Origin: Pectinatus cerevisiiphilus
GTDB taxonomy: Bacteria; Bacillota; Negativicutes; Selenomonadales; Selenomonadaceae
Length of the DNA: 64,000 bases
NCBI RefSeq assembly: GCF_004341685.1
Contig: NZ_SMAA01000001.1
Location: forward strand, 62,001-126,000
Direction of reading: 5' to 3'
Position numbers and translations under genes: made by a program. The notes beneath the pieces are model-generated. The model was not told the origin of the DNA and ran no database searches. It saw only the letters and a list, made by a program, of their open reading frames with translations. Below are positions 54,132-63,355 of this stretch, piece by piece. Every line of letters begins with the position of its first letter. The first letter of the stretch is position 1.

Positions 54132-55853
54132 ATGTCAAGTAAATTACGCGGTAAAGGTGTTATTGCCGGTATTGCCATAGCTAAAGCTCTAATTCTGGAA
54201 CAAGATTTGGAAAAGTACATTGCTTTATACACTCCGGGGAATGCCGAAGCAGAAATAGGCAAAGTAAAGAAGGCAATTGGAGAAGTTGCTGACATTCTTG
54301 CAGAAAATGTGAAAACTCTCACAGATAAAAATATGTCTGAACAGGCTGGTATCATGGAAGCTCATCGTGTCATGGTACAGGATCCGATGTTTGAAGATAA
54401 TGCAGTAGCTAAAGCCGGCGAATTAAAATCTGCACCGAGAGCAGTTTTGGCAGCATCCGAAGAATCAGCGGCAATGTTTGAAAACATGGAGGACTCTTAC
54501 TTCCGTGAACGTGCTGTGGATATTCGTGATGTAGGAAAACGTGTTGTACGTCAGATTTTGGGGCTTAAAGGACCAGATATAGGTGAAGAACCAGTCATCT
54601 TATGCGGACATGAAATAGAACCATCAGTTATTGCTAATATTCCTACAGAACAGATTGCCGGTGTTCTTTTAGGACAGGGCAGCACGACCTGCCATGCGGT
54701 AATTATCGCAAAGGCTCGCGCTATTCCGACTGTTGTTGGTCTTGGCGATAAATTAAAAGAAATAAAAAGCGGTGCATCACTGGTCATTAACGGAGAAACC
54801 GGCGAAGTATACGTAGCTCCTACAGAACAGCAATTAATTGCTTTTAATGAACAGATAAAAGAACAAAACAGGCTCAAGGCGCATTATGCAGAGCTTACAT
54901 CATTACCAGCGGAAACTACCGATGGCCATAAAGTCATGCTTGTAGCTAATATCAGTACACATCTTGATGTAGAAGCTGCTGTCAGTGGTTTTGGTGCTGA
55001 AGGTGTTGGCCTTTTCCGTTCCGAATTTCTATTCATGGGCAGAAGTGAAGCACCTGATGAAGAAATGCAATTCCAAGCTTATAAAGAAGCTGTCGAAAAA
55101 TGTAAGGGTCAGTTATGCGTAATTCGTACGATGGATATTGGCGGAGATAAACCACTGCCGTATTTAAATATACCGAAGGAAGATAATCCTTTCTTAGGTT
55201 GGCGTGCGCTGCGTATCTGTTTGGCGCGCCGCGATATATTTATGCCACAGGTGAAGGCTATCCTGCGTGCTGGCGTATATGGCAAGGCGGCTATGATGCT
55301 GCCAATGGTAATCAGACTGAGCGAAGTCGATAAAGTAAAACAAATTATTGAAGAAGCAAAAGTATTGCTGACACAGGAAAATAAACCGTACTCTAATAGT
55401 GTACAGCTTGGCATAATGGTCGAAACACCAGCAGCTGCTGTCATGTCACCAATATTTGCTAAGCATGTTGATTTCTTCAGTATTGGTACGAATGACCTCA
55501 TTCAGTACACTCTTGCTGTAGACCGCGTCAACAGTAATGTCAGCTATCTGTATGATCCTTTTAATCCTGGTGTACTTGCCCTTATTAAACGGACAATTGA
55601 TTCTGCTAATAAGAACAAGATCTGGGCTGGAATGTGCGGTGAAATGGCAAGTGATCCTTGTGCAGCCGTTTTATTGATGGCTATGGGAATTACGGAACTT
55701 TCCATGAGTGCACCGTCCATACCGCGCGTAAAAGAACTTATCAGAAAAGTAAGCATGGTTGAAGCAAAGAAAGCTTTAGATAAAGTAATGTCGATGGAAC
55801 ATGCAGCCGATATAAAAGAATATCTGCATGAAAAGTTTAATGATAAGAAATAG
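54132..55853 (+). CDS. ptsI: PTS Enzyme I (phosphoenolpyruvate-protein phosphotransferase)
   Basis: A 573-residue enzyme that moves phosphate from phosphoenolpyruvate to HPr. The phosphohistidine is His188 in GSTTCHAVIIAKARAIPTVVG; the residue before it is Cys where Ser is usual. The PEP-binding half carries GVGLFRSEFLFMGR, TMDIGGDKPLPY, and the active-site cysteine in GMCGEMASDP. ATG 54132 follows GGAGG; a TTG one codon earlier is also possible. Confidence 0.96.
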   Translation: MSSKLRGKGVIAGIAIAKALILEQDLEKYIALYTPGNAEAEIGKVKKAIGEVADILAENVKTLTDKNMSEQAGIMEAHRVMVQDPMFEDNAVAKAGELKSAPRAVLAASEESAAMFENMEDSYFRERAVDIRDVGKRVVRQILGLKGPDIGEEPVILCGHEIEPSVIANIPTEQIAGVLLGQGSTTCHAVIIAKARAIPTVVGLGDKLKEIKSGASLVINGETGEVYVAPTEQQLIAFNEQIKEQNRLKAHYAELTSLPAETTDGHKVMLVANISTHLDVEAAVSGFGAEGVGLFRSEFLFMGRSEAPDEEMQFQAYKEAVEKCKGQLCVIRTMDIGGDKPLPYLNIPKEDNPFLGWRALRICLARRDIFMPQVKAILRAGVYGKAAMMLPMVIRLSEVDKVKQIIEEAKVLLTQENKPYSNSVQLGIMVETPAAAVMSPIFAKHVDFFSIGTNDLIQYTLAVDRVNSNVSYLYDPFNPGVLALIKRTIDSANKNKIWAGMCGEMASDPCAAVLLMAMGITELSMSAPSIPRVKELIRKVSMVEAKKALDKVMSMEHAADIKEYLHEKFNDKK

Positions 55854-55877
55854 TTTGTGTAAAACTGAGTGTCGAAT

Positions 55878-56255
55878 ATGAGTGAAGTGTCTGGGAAACC
55901 AGTTTACGGCAAAGAACAAAATGTTAAGATGGCTCTCATGCAGATGATTAATGAGGGCCAGGACCCGTATGAAATAATTCTTTATATGGCTGATTATCTT
56001 GAAAAAGTATCAGGGGAAAAAGGCTATAAGGAAAATGTACGGGAATGTCTGCATGCCGTTTACGGGATAGGCCTTAATGAAGAAAAACCTTTGAATGCTG
56101 CACTCGTACAAGTCCAGCAGCGTTGTAAAAAGCTGGAGGAAGCGATGGGCAGTATAGAGGTGGAAGATATCAAGAAGCGTATTTTATTCGCCATTGAGCA
56201 TCATAAAAAATTTGCTGCCTTTCTTGAAGAAAAAATTAAAAAAGGTAAAAAATGA
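55878..56255 (+). CDS. Uncharacterised small protein after ptsI
   Basis: A 125-residue, mostly helical, charged protein with no family I recognise. Features: a lysine-rich C-terminus (EEKIKKGKK), two cysteines, and a central LHAVYGIGLNEEKPLNAALVQVQQR segment. It starts 24 bases after ptsI and probably belongs to the pts transcript. ATG 55878 is chosen; a GTG at 55869 is the alternative. A similar gene neighbourhood elsewhere would show whether it belongs with the PTS. Confidence 0.65.
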   Translation: MSEVSGKPVYGKEQNVKMALMQMINEGQDPYEIILYMADYLEKVSGEKGYKENVRECLHAVYGIGLNEEKPLNAALVQVQQRCKKLEEAMGSIEVEDIKKRILFAIEHHKKFAAFLEEKIKKGKK

Positions 56256-56360
56256 ATATTGATAAATAGATAATGTATTTATTTAATCGATAATATGTCT
56301 ATATATTCCTTGATAGATGTATATTGTGGCAAGTATAATAAATTGTCTTAAAATGACGTA

Positions 56361-56403
56361 ATATTACAAAAATCCGGGTTTAAAACCCGGATTTTTGTAA
56401 TAT
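56361..56403 (+). terminator. Terminator of the ptsHI operon
   Basis: An almost continuous palindrome: 56361-56381 pairs with 56383-56403 (ATCCGGGTTT core, folding with a small loop) with a T5 tract in the second arm. The rest of the 56256-56646 gap is AT-rich cydA upstream DNA with no gene seen. Confidence 0.85.
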
Positions 56404-56646
56404 ATGGTATAGTTAATTTTATAATACAGAAAAATAACAAGATATTAAAAGAAATAGGCAGGTGTATTGCGAATAAAAAGCGTATTAATATAATGTACAG
56501 TAAGAATTTATTAAGAAAGCTTATCTAACGAAAAGAAATACGGTATCAATTTTAATTATCAATTAATAATAGATTGCATTTTTCCTTATAAAAATTTATA
56601 CTATAAAAATAGATGTAATATTTTATTTGATAGGGAGGATACAAGT

Positions 56647-57996
56647 ATGGATGTCATTACACTGTCGCGATTGCAATTTGCGATAACTACTATTTATCAT
56701 TTTTTATTTGTCCCGTTATCCTTGGGGTTGTCTTTGCTTGTTGCTATATTGTCGACAATATATTTGAAAAACGGAAATATTGTCTATAAGCGGCTGGCAA
56801 AATTGTTTGGCAAATTATTTATTATTTCTTTTGCCATGGGTGTTGTCACGGGTATTGTCCAGGAATTTCATTTTGGTATGAATTGGTCTGAATATTCCAG
56901 ATTCATGGGCGATATTTTTGGTGCACCTTTAGCACTTGAAGCTTTATCTGCTTTTTTCCTGGAATCTGTTTTCCTGGGTGTATGGATTTTTGGAGAAGAC
57001 AGGCTGCCTAAAAAGGTGCATTGCCTTTCTATATGGCTTGTAGCATTGGGAAGTAATTTGTCATCTTTTTGGATATTGGTAGCCAATTCCTTTATGCAGC
57101 ATCCAGTAGGGTATGTTATTAACAACGGGCGTGCTGAAATGACGGATTTTTTTGCACTTATAACTAATCCATATGTTTTTGGGCAGTTCGCTCACGTCAT
57201 GACGTCTGGTATTGTTACGGCAGGAATTTTGGTGGTAGCGGTAAGCGCTTATAAACTGCTCTGTGGCGAAAATGTAAAAATTTTTAAAACGGGTATAAGG
57301 GCAGGTGCCATATATGCGGCTATTGGTCTTTTTGCCGTCATGGGCAGTGGCCATCTGCACACGCAGTATATTGGCAGTGCGCAGCCGATGAAGTTATCGG
57401 CAATGGAAGCTTTATGGAATGATGCCGATCCTGCTCCATTTACATTGTATGCGACGATTAATACACAAAAGGAAGAAAATGAAAACGCTATCGAGATACC
57501 ATATGCCTTGTCTTTTATGCTGCATAATTCACCAAATGGAGAAGTTAAGGGTATAAAAACGCTGCAAAATGATATCCAAAGAGAATACGGTTACGATGAT
57601 TATGTTCCCCATGTGACGTTGTTATTCTGGAGTTTTAGAATAATGCTTGCTTGCGGTGGACTCATGCTCTTAATGATGCTTGTAACTTTATATATGAGTT
57701 TTACAAATCGTTTGTCAGAATATAACACTGTGTGGCTGCGCTTATTGGGACTCAGTATATTTTTGCCGTTTATTGCCAATACCGTAGGTTGGTATATAGC
57801 AGAAGGCGGCCGGCAGCCGTGGATGGTAACTGGCCTGCAAAAGGTTTCTGATGCTGTATCGCAAAACATAACATCAACGGAGGTCTGGATATCACTTATT
57901 GGTTTTACTGTGATTTACGCACTGCTGGCAGCTGCCGCATTGTTTGTCGCTGTTAAAATCGTTCGGCAGGATGTTACTGAAGGGAGCGGTTTATAA
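56647..57996 (+). CDS. cydA: Cytochrome bd oxidase subunit I
   Basis: A 449-residue, nine-helix quinol oxidase subunit carrying hemes b558, b595 and d. The N-terminal SRLQFAITTIYHFLFVPLSLG holds a heme-ligand histidine, LEALSAFFLESVFLG carries the proton-path acidic residues, and GWYIAEGGRQPWMVTG is the family signature. The short loop between helices marks the S-type enzyme. GGGAGGA precedes the ATG. It overlaps cydB by one base. Confidence 0.96.
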   Translation: MDVITLSRLQFAITTIYHFLFVPLSLGLSLLVAILSTIYLKNGNIVYKRLAKLFGKLFIISFAMGVVTGIVQEFHFGMNWSEYSRFMGDIFGAPLALEALSAFFLESVFLGVWIFGEDRLPKKVHCLSIWLVALGSNLSSFWILVANSFMQHPVGYVINNGRAEMTDFFALITNPYVFGQFAHVMTSGIVTAGILVVAVSAYKLLCGENVKIFKTGIRAGAIYAAIGLFAVMGSGHLHTQYIGSAQPMKLSAMEALWNDADPAPFTLYATINTQKEENENAIEIPYALSFMLHNSPNGEVKGIKTLQNDIQREYGYDDYVPHVTLLFWSFRIMLACGGLMLLMMLVTLYMSFTNRLSEYNTVWLRLLGLSIFLPFIANTVGWYIAEGGRQPWMVTGLQKVSDAVSQNITSTEVWISLIGFTVIYALLAAAALFVAVKIVRQDVTEGSGL

Positions 57997-59006
57997 TGGA
58001 TTTACAAGTTGTCTGGTTTATTTTGGTGACTGTTTTATTTATCGGCTTCTTCTTTTTGGAAGGTTTTGATTACGGTGTGGGCATTCTTTTACCTTTTGCT
58101 GCTAAAACTGATGATGAACGCCGTATGTTTATAAATAGTATAGGTCCTGTTTGGGATGGTAATGAAGTTTGGATGATAACGGCAGGTGGCGCATTGTTTG
58201 CGGCTTTTCCACATGTTTATGCCACGATGTTCAGTATGCTTTATATGGCATTGTTTTTGATGCTCATGGGGCTTATCGTCCGTGGTGTAGCCTTTGAATT
58301 TCGGGGTAAACATGATACTGCCTGCTGGCATAATTTATGGGATTGGTTAATCTTTATCGGCAGCTTTCTTCCCGCTTTTTTATGGGGGGTAGCAGTTACA
58401 AATCTCATGAAGGGATTTATGATCAACAGTGACAAGATTTATATGGGAACTTTCTGGGATCTGCTTTCGCTGTACACTATTGTCGGTGGGATAACTTTTG
58501 TGCTTGTTTTTGCTTTTCACGGATTGACCTTTTTGTCGCTTAAAATTGATAAAAAATCACCTATTATGCCGCGCCTTCGTTTTGGGGGCACCTGCCTGGG
58601 TGGTACGGCAGCGATCTTTTATCTTTTCTGTGTAGCGTTGACAGGTATTTATACTGATGTCTATAAATCTTCGTCATGCCTCGGCTTGCTGCTTTTGGCT
58701 GCTGTGGTGTTTGTGTTGGCGATAATCGCACGGCGTCAGGATAGATGCGGCGCTGCTTTTATCGGTAGTGCGCTGGCTGTTGCTTTTACTACAATTGGAG
58801 TATTTGTGGGATTGTTCCCGAGAATACTCATCTCGACAATGAATCCTGAATGGAGCCTTACTATAACCAATGCTTCATCTTCACCGTATACACTTTCCAT
58901 TATGACGGTAGCGGCACTCATTTTTGTACCGTTAATACTCATTTACCAAGGCTGGACTTATTGGATATTTAGAAAGCGTATAACGACTAATGATTTAAAA
59001 CATTGA
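57996..59006 (+). CDS. cydB: Cytochrome bd oxidase subunit II
   Basis: A 336-residue membrane subunit with the family start VWFILVTVLFIGFFFLEGFDYGVGIL and GNEVWMITAGGALFAAFP. It completes the oxidase that reduces oxygen with high affinity. In an anaerobe such a pump-less oxidase mainly protects against oxygen. Its start codon overlaps the cydA stop (TAATG). Confidence 0.95.
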   Translation: MDLQVVWFILVTVLFIGFFFLEGFDYGVGILLPFAAKTDDERRMFINSIGPVWDGNEVWMITAGGALFAAFPHVYATMFSMLYMALFLMLMGLIVRGVAFEFRGKHDTACWHNLWDWLIFIGSFLPAFLWGVAVTNLMKGFMINSDKIYMGTFWDLLSLYTIVGGITFVLVFAFHGLTFLSLKIDKKSPIMPRLRFGGTCLGGTAAIFYLFCVALTGIYTDVYKSSSCLGLLLLAAVVFVLAIIARRQDRCGAAFIGSALAVAFTTIGVFVGLFPRILISTMNPEWSLTITNASSSPYTLSIMTVAALIFVPLILIYQGWTYWIFRKRITTNDLKH

Positions 59007-59109
59007 TAGAGCGTTTTCTGCAATGAATAGATAAAATTCTCAGCTGACAAGGGCAGGTGATACTGCTGGCTAGTGCACTGGCCTTTTGTCATGGGAAGGA
59101 ATACAAATT

Positions 59110-60828
59110 ATGATTGATAAAAATTTGCTAAAACAATTGCGGCCTTACAGATATGGAGCGGCAGCGGTTGTTTTGCTGGATATTGTTTCCGCTGTTATTA
59201 TTACAGCACGTTGTTATTGTCTGGCTGCCATTATTGATGATATGCTGTTTTCCCGTTTGGACAGGGAGGCAGCAGTGCCGCGACTGGCGCTGCTGCTTTT
59301 TCTTTTTTTACTTGAAGCAGCATTTAATTTAGGCGTGAGGTTTATAGCGCACAATGCTTCTATTGGAATACGGGAAAAAATACGCTGCACCTTTATTGAC
59401 AGGTTAGTCAGTAGTAGTCCGTTTTCATCCGTGTACAATACGGATCTGCTGCAACTATTGACAAGGGGGATTGACTCTTTTGACCCGTATTTTGCTAAAT
59501 TTCTTCCGCAATTAGTATTGACTGTAACACTGCTCTTTGTTGTTTTAATCGCTGCCTTTTATAATGATTGGGTATCAGGTATTATTTTTTTGGTGACATT
59601 GCCCTTAATTCCCTTTTTTATGATGCTGATAGGAAAACGGGCACAGTTGGAAAATAACAAACAATGGGCGGCATTGACGCATTTAAGCGAAGTCTTTTCA
59701 GAGCTTTTGGCGGGTATGGCTGTCATAAAAATTTATAATCAAGGTAAGGAACAGTTGAAAAATACTTTGCGGGCAGGCGAAGAATTTTCGCGGGCGGTGT
59801 TAAAAGTTTTGCGGATAGCTTTTTTATCTGCCTTTTTTTTGGAACTTATAGCGACTTTGAGTATAGCTGTAATCGCTGTTAATATAGGGTTGCGGCTATT
59901 GTACGGCCATGTCGGTTTTTTGCCGGTCTTTTTTGTTTTACTTTTGGCTCCAGAATTTTATAAACCGCTGCGGCAAACGGGCAGTATGTTTCATGATGCC
60001 ATGGGGGCATTTACAAATGCGGAGAAAGTTTTTGCAGCGATTCAAAAGAAAAACACGGTTGGCGGAAACAGGTGTATTGATTTTACAAAAGCACCGCAGA
60101 TAAGATTTTCTAAGGTTTATTTTCAGTATGCCAAACAGCGTGAAAATGCTTTAAACGGAGTGAATTTAAATTTTGCCGCAGGCAAAGTAACAGCTATAGT
60201 GGGACGCAGTGGGGCTGGTAAGTCAACAATTTTTTCGTTACTGTTGAGATTTATTTCACCGACAGCGGGTAATATATTTGTTGATGATATTGATGTTACG
60301 TCACTAGCAGAGAAGTTTTGGCATCGCAATATTGCATATGTGCCGCAACAGGCACATATATTTAATGCCACTTTGCGGGAAAATATCTGCATGGGAAAAA
60401 CTGTGGACGACGAGAAAATAAATGGGGCAGTAGAAGCGGCAGGTTTGCAGGAGTTGGTTTCCTCTATGCCGCAAGGACTCAATACGCTTGTCGGTAACGG
60501 GGCACGTGGTTTAAGCGGTGGACAGATAAGACGGGTAGCGATGGCCAGGGCTTTTTTAGCAGAGGCTTCAATTTTGATGCTGGATGAACCGATGGAAGGA
60601 CTGGATATAATGACTGAAAAAGTTGTCCAGGCTGGATTAAAAAAGATTGCCCAAAATAAAACGGTTATAATTATAGCGCACCGTTTGGCATCAATAAGAA
60701 ATGCTGATGTTATTTATGTCCTGGAAAAAGGGACTGTGGTTGAATATGGGACGGATGCGTATTTGTGTAAAAATGGCGGCCTGTATTGTGAAATGCTTGC
60801 AAGTAGTACAGGAGGGCGGCAGCTATGA
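59110..60828 (+). CDS. cydD: Thiol/heme ABC exporter subunit CydD
   Basis: A 572-residue half transporter needed for cytochrome bd assembly. Walker A GRSGAGKSTIFS, signature LSGGQIRRVAMARAFL and Walker B ILMLDEPMEGLD are intact; the N-terminal membrane part resembles CydD rather than CydC. ATG 59110 (GGGAAGGAA upstream) is chosen over 59086. It lies about 100 bases after cydB and overlaps cydC by 4 bases. In other species the names of the two halves are swapped. Confidence 0.92.
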   Translation: MIDKNLLKQLRPYRYGAAAVVLLDIVSAVIITARCYCLAAIIDDMLFSRLDREAAVPRLALLLFLFLLEAAFNLGVRFIAHNASIGIREKIRCTFIDRLVSSSPFSSVYNTDLLQLLTRGIDSFDPYFAKFLPQLVLTVTLLFVVLIAAFYNDWVSGIIFLVTLPLIPFFMMLIGKRAQLENNKQWAALTHLSEVFSELLAGMAVIKIYNQGKEQLKNTLRAGEEFSRAVLKVLRIAFLSAFFLELIATLSIAVIAVNIGLRLLYGHVGFLPVFFVLLLAPEFYKPLRQTGSMFHDAMGAFTNAEKVFAAIQKKNTVGGNRCIDFTKAPQIRFSKVYFQYAKQRENALNGVNLNFAAGKVTAIVGRSGAGKSTIFSLLLRFISPTAGNIFVDDIDVTSLAEKFWHRNIAYVPQQAHIFNATLRENICMGKTVDDEKINGAVEAAGLQELVSSMPQGLNTLVGNGARGLSGGQIRRVAMARAFLAEASILMLDEPMEGLDIMTEKVVQAGLKKIAQNKTVIIIAHRLASIRNADVIYVLEKGTVVEYGTDAYLCKNGGLYCEMLASSTGGRQL

Positions 60829-62513
60829 GAAAAAAAGGATGGCTTTTGCTGCGGCCGATACTGCCGTTTCTTTTACTTTCGGTATTCGTAGGCTTTTTGT
60901 GTAATATCAGTGTTGTTGGGCTTATGGCGGCTTCTGCCTATCTTGTTACCAGTGCGGCTTTGCATACACCGCTTTATGTTTTAGCGTTGGCGATAACTGG
61001 CGTGCGTGCCTGCGGTATTTGCCGGGCAGTTTTTCGTTATGCTGAACGGTATATTTCGCATAATGCGGCTTTTGCCGCATGGCGGGAATTGCGGCTTGAA
61101 ATTTATAAAAATGTCATGGCGGCCTTGCCTTTTTCTGAAAAAATGACGCATAACGGCAATATATTTATGGCAGTTATAGAGGCGCTTGACGATCTACGTG
61201 ATGCTGTCCTGCGGCTTTTTTTACCGCCATTGGGCGGATTGCTGCTGACAGTGGCGCTGTTTCTTTTTCTATTGCCTTATAATAAGATGGCGGCAGGTGT
61301 TTTTGCAGCAGCTTTCTTTATTATAGTTTTGCTGATACCGTTTATTTTTCGTCCACGCAAGAAAAAATTGCTGCCATCGTTGCAGGCAGAGGTGTATGAA
61401 TTTATGGACGGTGCTGTTGATATGGCGGCCTTTGGCTATGCGGACAGACGGGCTGAACTGGCTTATGTCAGAATAAAGCAAATAGCCTTGGCGGAAAAGA
61501 AGATGTTTTATACCACGGCATTGGCAGAAACTTTTGCCCAATTTACTGCTGCTGGTGCAATAGTAATTATGCTGGGGATTTTTATAGAAATGCAGCCTGC
61601 ACTGACAGCAGTAGAGACAGCCGTCTTACTTTTGGCTGTTATGGCTGCTTTTGAAGTGCTGGTACCGCTGGCGGGACTGGGCGGGCAATGGCGAAAAGCA
61701 GCTGATGCTTTCGGGCGGCTGGAAACTCTTTTGCAGAGCAGGAAAGATGAATTACCAGCGCCCTTGACGTTGACGCTGCCACAAGAAAATTTATTAACGG
61801 TAAATGACGTTTCTTTTGCCTATGCAAAGGAAAAAGCACTTTATGAAAAATTGACGTTTACCCTGCATAAGGGAGAAAAAGTAGCACTTATTGGCAGCAG
61901 TGGCAGTGGTAAAAGTACAATCGTCAATTTGCTGGTGAGATTACTAGTATATAACAGTGGTGCTATCTTTTGGCAGGAGCATGTTTATAATGAACTCTCG
62001 GCAGAAGATGTGAGAGAGAAGATAAGGACGGCACTGCAAGAGCAGTATGTTTTTGATACGACGATAAGGAAAAATTTTCAGATGCTTTATCCTCAAATAA
62101 GTGATGCAGAAATATATATGGCATTGCAGGCTGCCGGTTTAGGTGAATTTATTGCCCAGGTACCACAAAAATTGGCTACACGTACAGGCCGCGATGGCAG
62201 GTATTTGTCAGGTGGACAACGTAGGCGGCTGGTTATTGCTTTGGCACTTGCCCGCAAAACGCCATTACTCATTCTTGATGAACCGACGGCGGGACTTGAT
62301 GCCCTATCAGCCGGTGAAATAATAAAAACAATAATGCACGTGTCTACAGATAGGACAGTTTTGGTAATAACGCATGATTTAAGCCGTATTGAAGAATTTG
62401 ACAGGGTACTTATTCTTGATGATGGGAAAATAGCTGAAGCGGGAACCCCATCAGAACTGCAAAACCTGAATGGTTTATTCGCACAAATGCTGCGCTGTCG
62501 TAATGTTATTTAA
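60825..62513 (+). CDS. cydC: Thiol/heme ABC exporter subunit CydC
   Basis: A 562-residue half transporter pairing with CydD. The membrane domain has GLMAASAYLVTSAAL and GVRACGICRAVFRYAERYISH, close to the CydC pattern. Walker A is GSSGSGKSTIVN, signature LSGGQRRRLVIALALA and Walker B LLILDEPTAGLD. It starts within the cydD stop (ATGA overlap), so the two halves are translationally coupled. It ends the cydABDC operon. Confidence 0.93.
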   Translation: MRKKGWLLLRPILPFLLLSVFVGFLCNISVVGLMAASAYLVTSAALHTPLYVLALAITGVRACGICRAVFRYAERYISHNAAFAAWRELRLEIYKNVMAALPFSEKMTHNGNIFMAVIEALDDLRDAVLRLFLPPLGGLLLTVALFLFLLPYNKMAAGVFAAAFFIIVLLIPFIFRPRKKKLLPSLQAEVYEFMDGAVDMAAFGYADRRAELAYVRIKQIALAEKKMFYTTALAETFAQFTAAGAIVIMLGIFIEMQPALTAVETAVLLLAVMAAFEVLVPLAGLGGQWRKAADAFGRLETLLQSRKDELPAPLTLTLPQENLLTVNDVSFAYAKEKALYEKLTFTLHKGEKVALIGSSGSGKSTIVNLLVRLLVYNSGAIFWQEHVYNELSAEDVREKIRTALQEQYVFDTTIRKNFQMLYPQISDAEIYMALQAAGLGEFIAQVPQKLATRTGRDGRYLSGGQRRRLVIALALARKTPLLILDEPTAGLDALSAGEIIKTIMHVSTDRTVLVITHDLSRIEEFDRVLILDDGKIAEAGTPSELQNLNGLFAQMLRCRNVI

Positions 62514-62684
62514 TCGAGCTGCTAATGCTGACAGCTTGACCAGGTAGTAGTTATCTATTATAATATGGGCGGCGCAGACGAATTCCCTTTAAGCGTAAGT
62601 ATGGCAGCAAAGATTTATCTATAGGACGAAATTGCTTTTATAAATGATTAGGAAAGCAAATAGAAATTGGAGAACAAAAAGTAT

Positions 62685-63227
62685 ATGGAATTTAATAAAG
62701 TAAAGGTTTTGACCAGTATGGCAATGCTGATTGCGATATCATTGGTATTAGTAGCAGCGGTCACTTTTCCCGTCATTCCGGCAGCACCGTATTTGAAATA
62801 TGATCCGGCGGATATCCCTATATTGCTTGGGACATTTTTGTTCGGTACACCGGCGGGGTTATTGCTGACGGCGATAACTGCCGTATTGCAGGGATTGCTA
62901 ATAAGCACCGATGGTGGTCCAATTGGTATATTGATGCATTTTCTCGCTACAGGAAGTTTTGTTTTGGTTGCTGGTGTTATCTACCACCGCGGCAGGACGA
63001 AAAGGGCAGCTTGTGTTGCGCTTTTGCTGGGGACGGTGACAATGACAGTAGTCATGGTGGTTTTTAATTTGATTTTTACACCGCTTTTTCTGGGAGCACC
63101 GATGAAGAAAATAGTGGAAATGTTGTTGCCTGTTATAATTCCATTTAATTTATTGAAAGCAGGAATAAATTCTGTATTGACTTGGATAATTTATAAACCT
63201 GTGAGCAGATTTGTACATAAGGTTTAG
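62685..63227 (+). CDS. ECF transporter substrate-specific component, RibU-like
   Basis: A 180-residue, six-helix S component. LKYDPADIPILLGTFLFGTPAG and GGPIGILMHFLATGSFVLVAG match the riboflavin (RibU) subgroup best. It needs the shared EcfAA'T module, which is not in this window. ATG 62685 has GGAGAA upstream. I looked for an FMN riboswitch in the leader and saw none, so the vitamin assignment is by sequence only. Confidence 0.78.
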   Translation: MEFNKVKVLTSMAMLIAISLVLVAAVTFPVIPAAPYLKYDPADIPILLGTFLFGTPAGLLLTAITAVLQGLLISTDGGPIGILMHFLATGSFVLVAGVIYHRGRTKRAACVALLLGTVTMTVVMVVFNLIFTPLFLGAPMKKIVEMLLPVIIPFNLLKAGINSVLTWIIYKPVSRFVHKV

Positions 63228-63244
63228 TATTTATTTGTGAATAG

Positions 63245-63286
63245 ACAGGGGTGCTGTGGTTGGCAGCAGATATCCCTGTTTTTTTA
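63245..63286 (+). terminator. Terminator after the RibU-like gene
   Basis: ACAGGG (63245-63250) pairs with CCCTGT (63274-63279), with an inner GCTG/CAGC pair set, followed by seven T residues. Confidence 0.8.
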
Positions 63287-63355
63287 TGGGCAAGAACAGC
63301 TAGGACAGATATGCTTTTGATTAGGCATAAATTTTATACAGAAAGGGGATATTGC

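Noticed and set aside
62514-62684. FMN riboswitch before the RibU-like gene
   Set aside because: None of the conserved FMN-element blocks are present.
63228-63355. Purine riboswitch before the purine permease
   Set aside because: The interval is mostly a terminator; the conserved purine-riboswitch loops are not seen.
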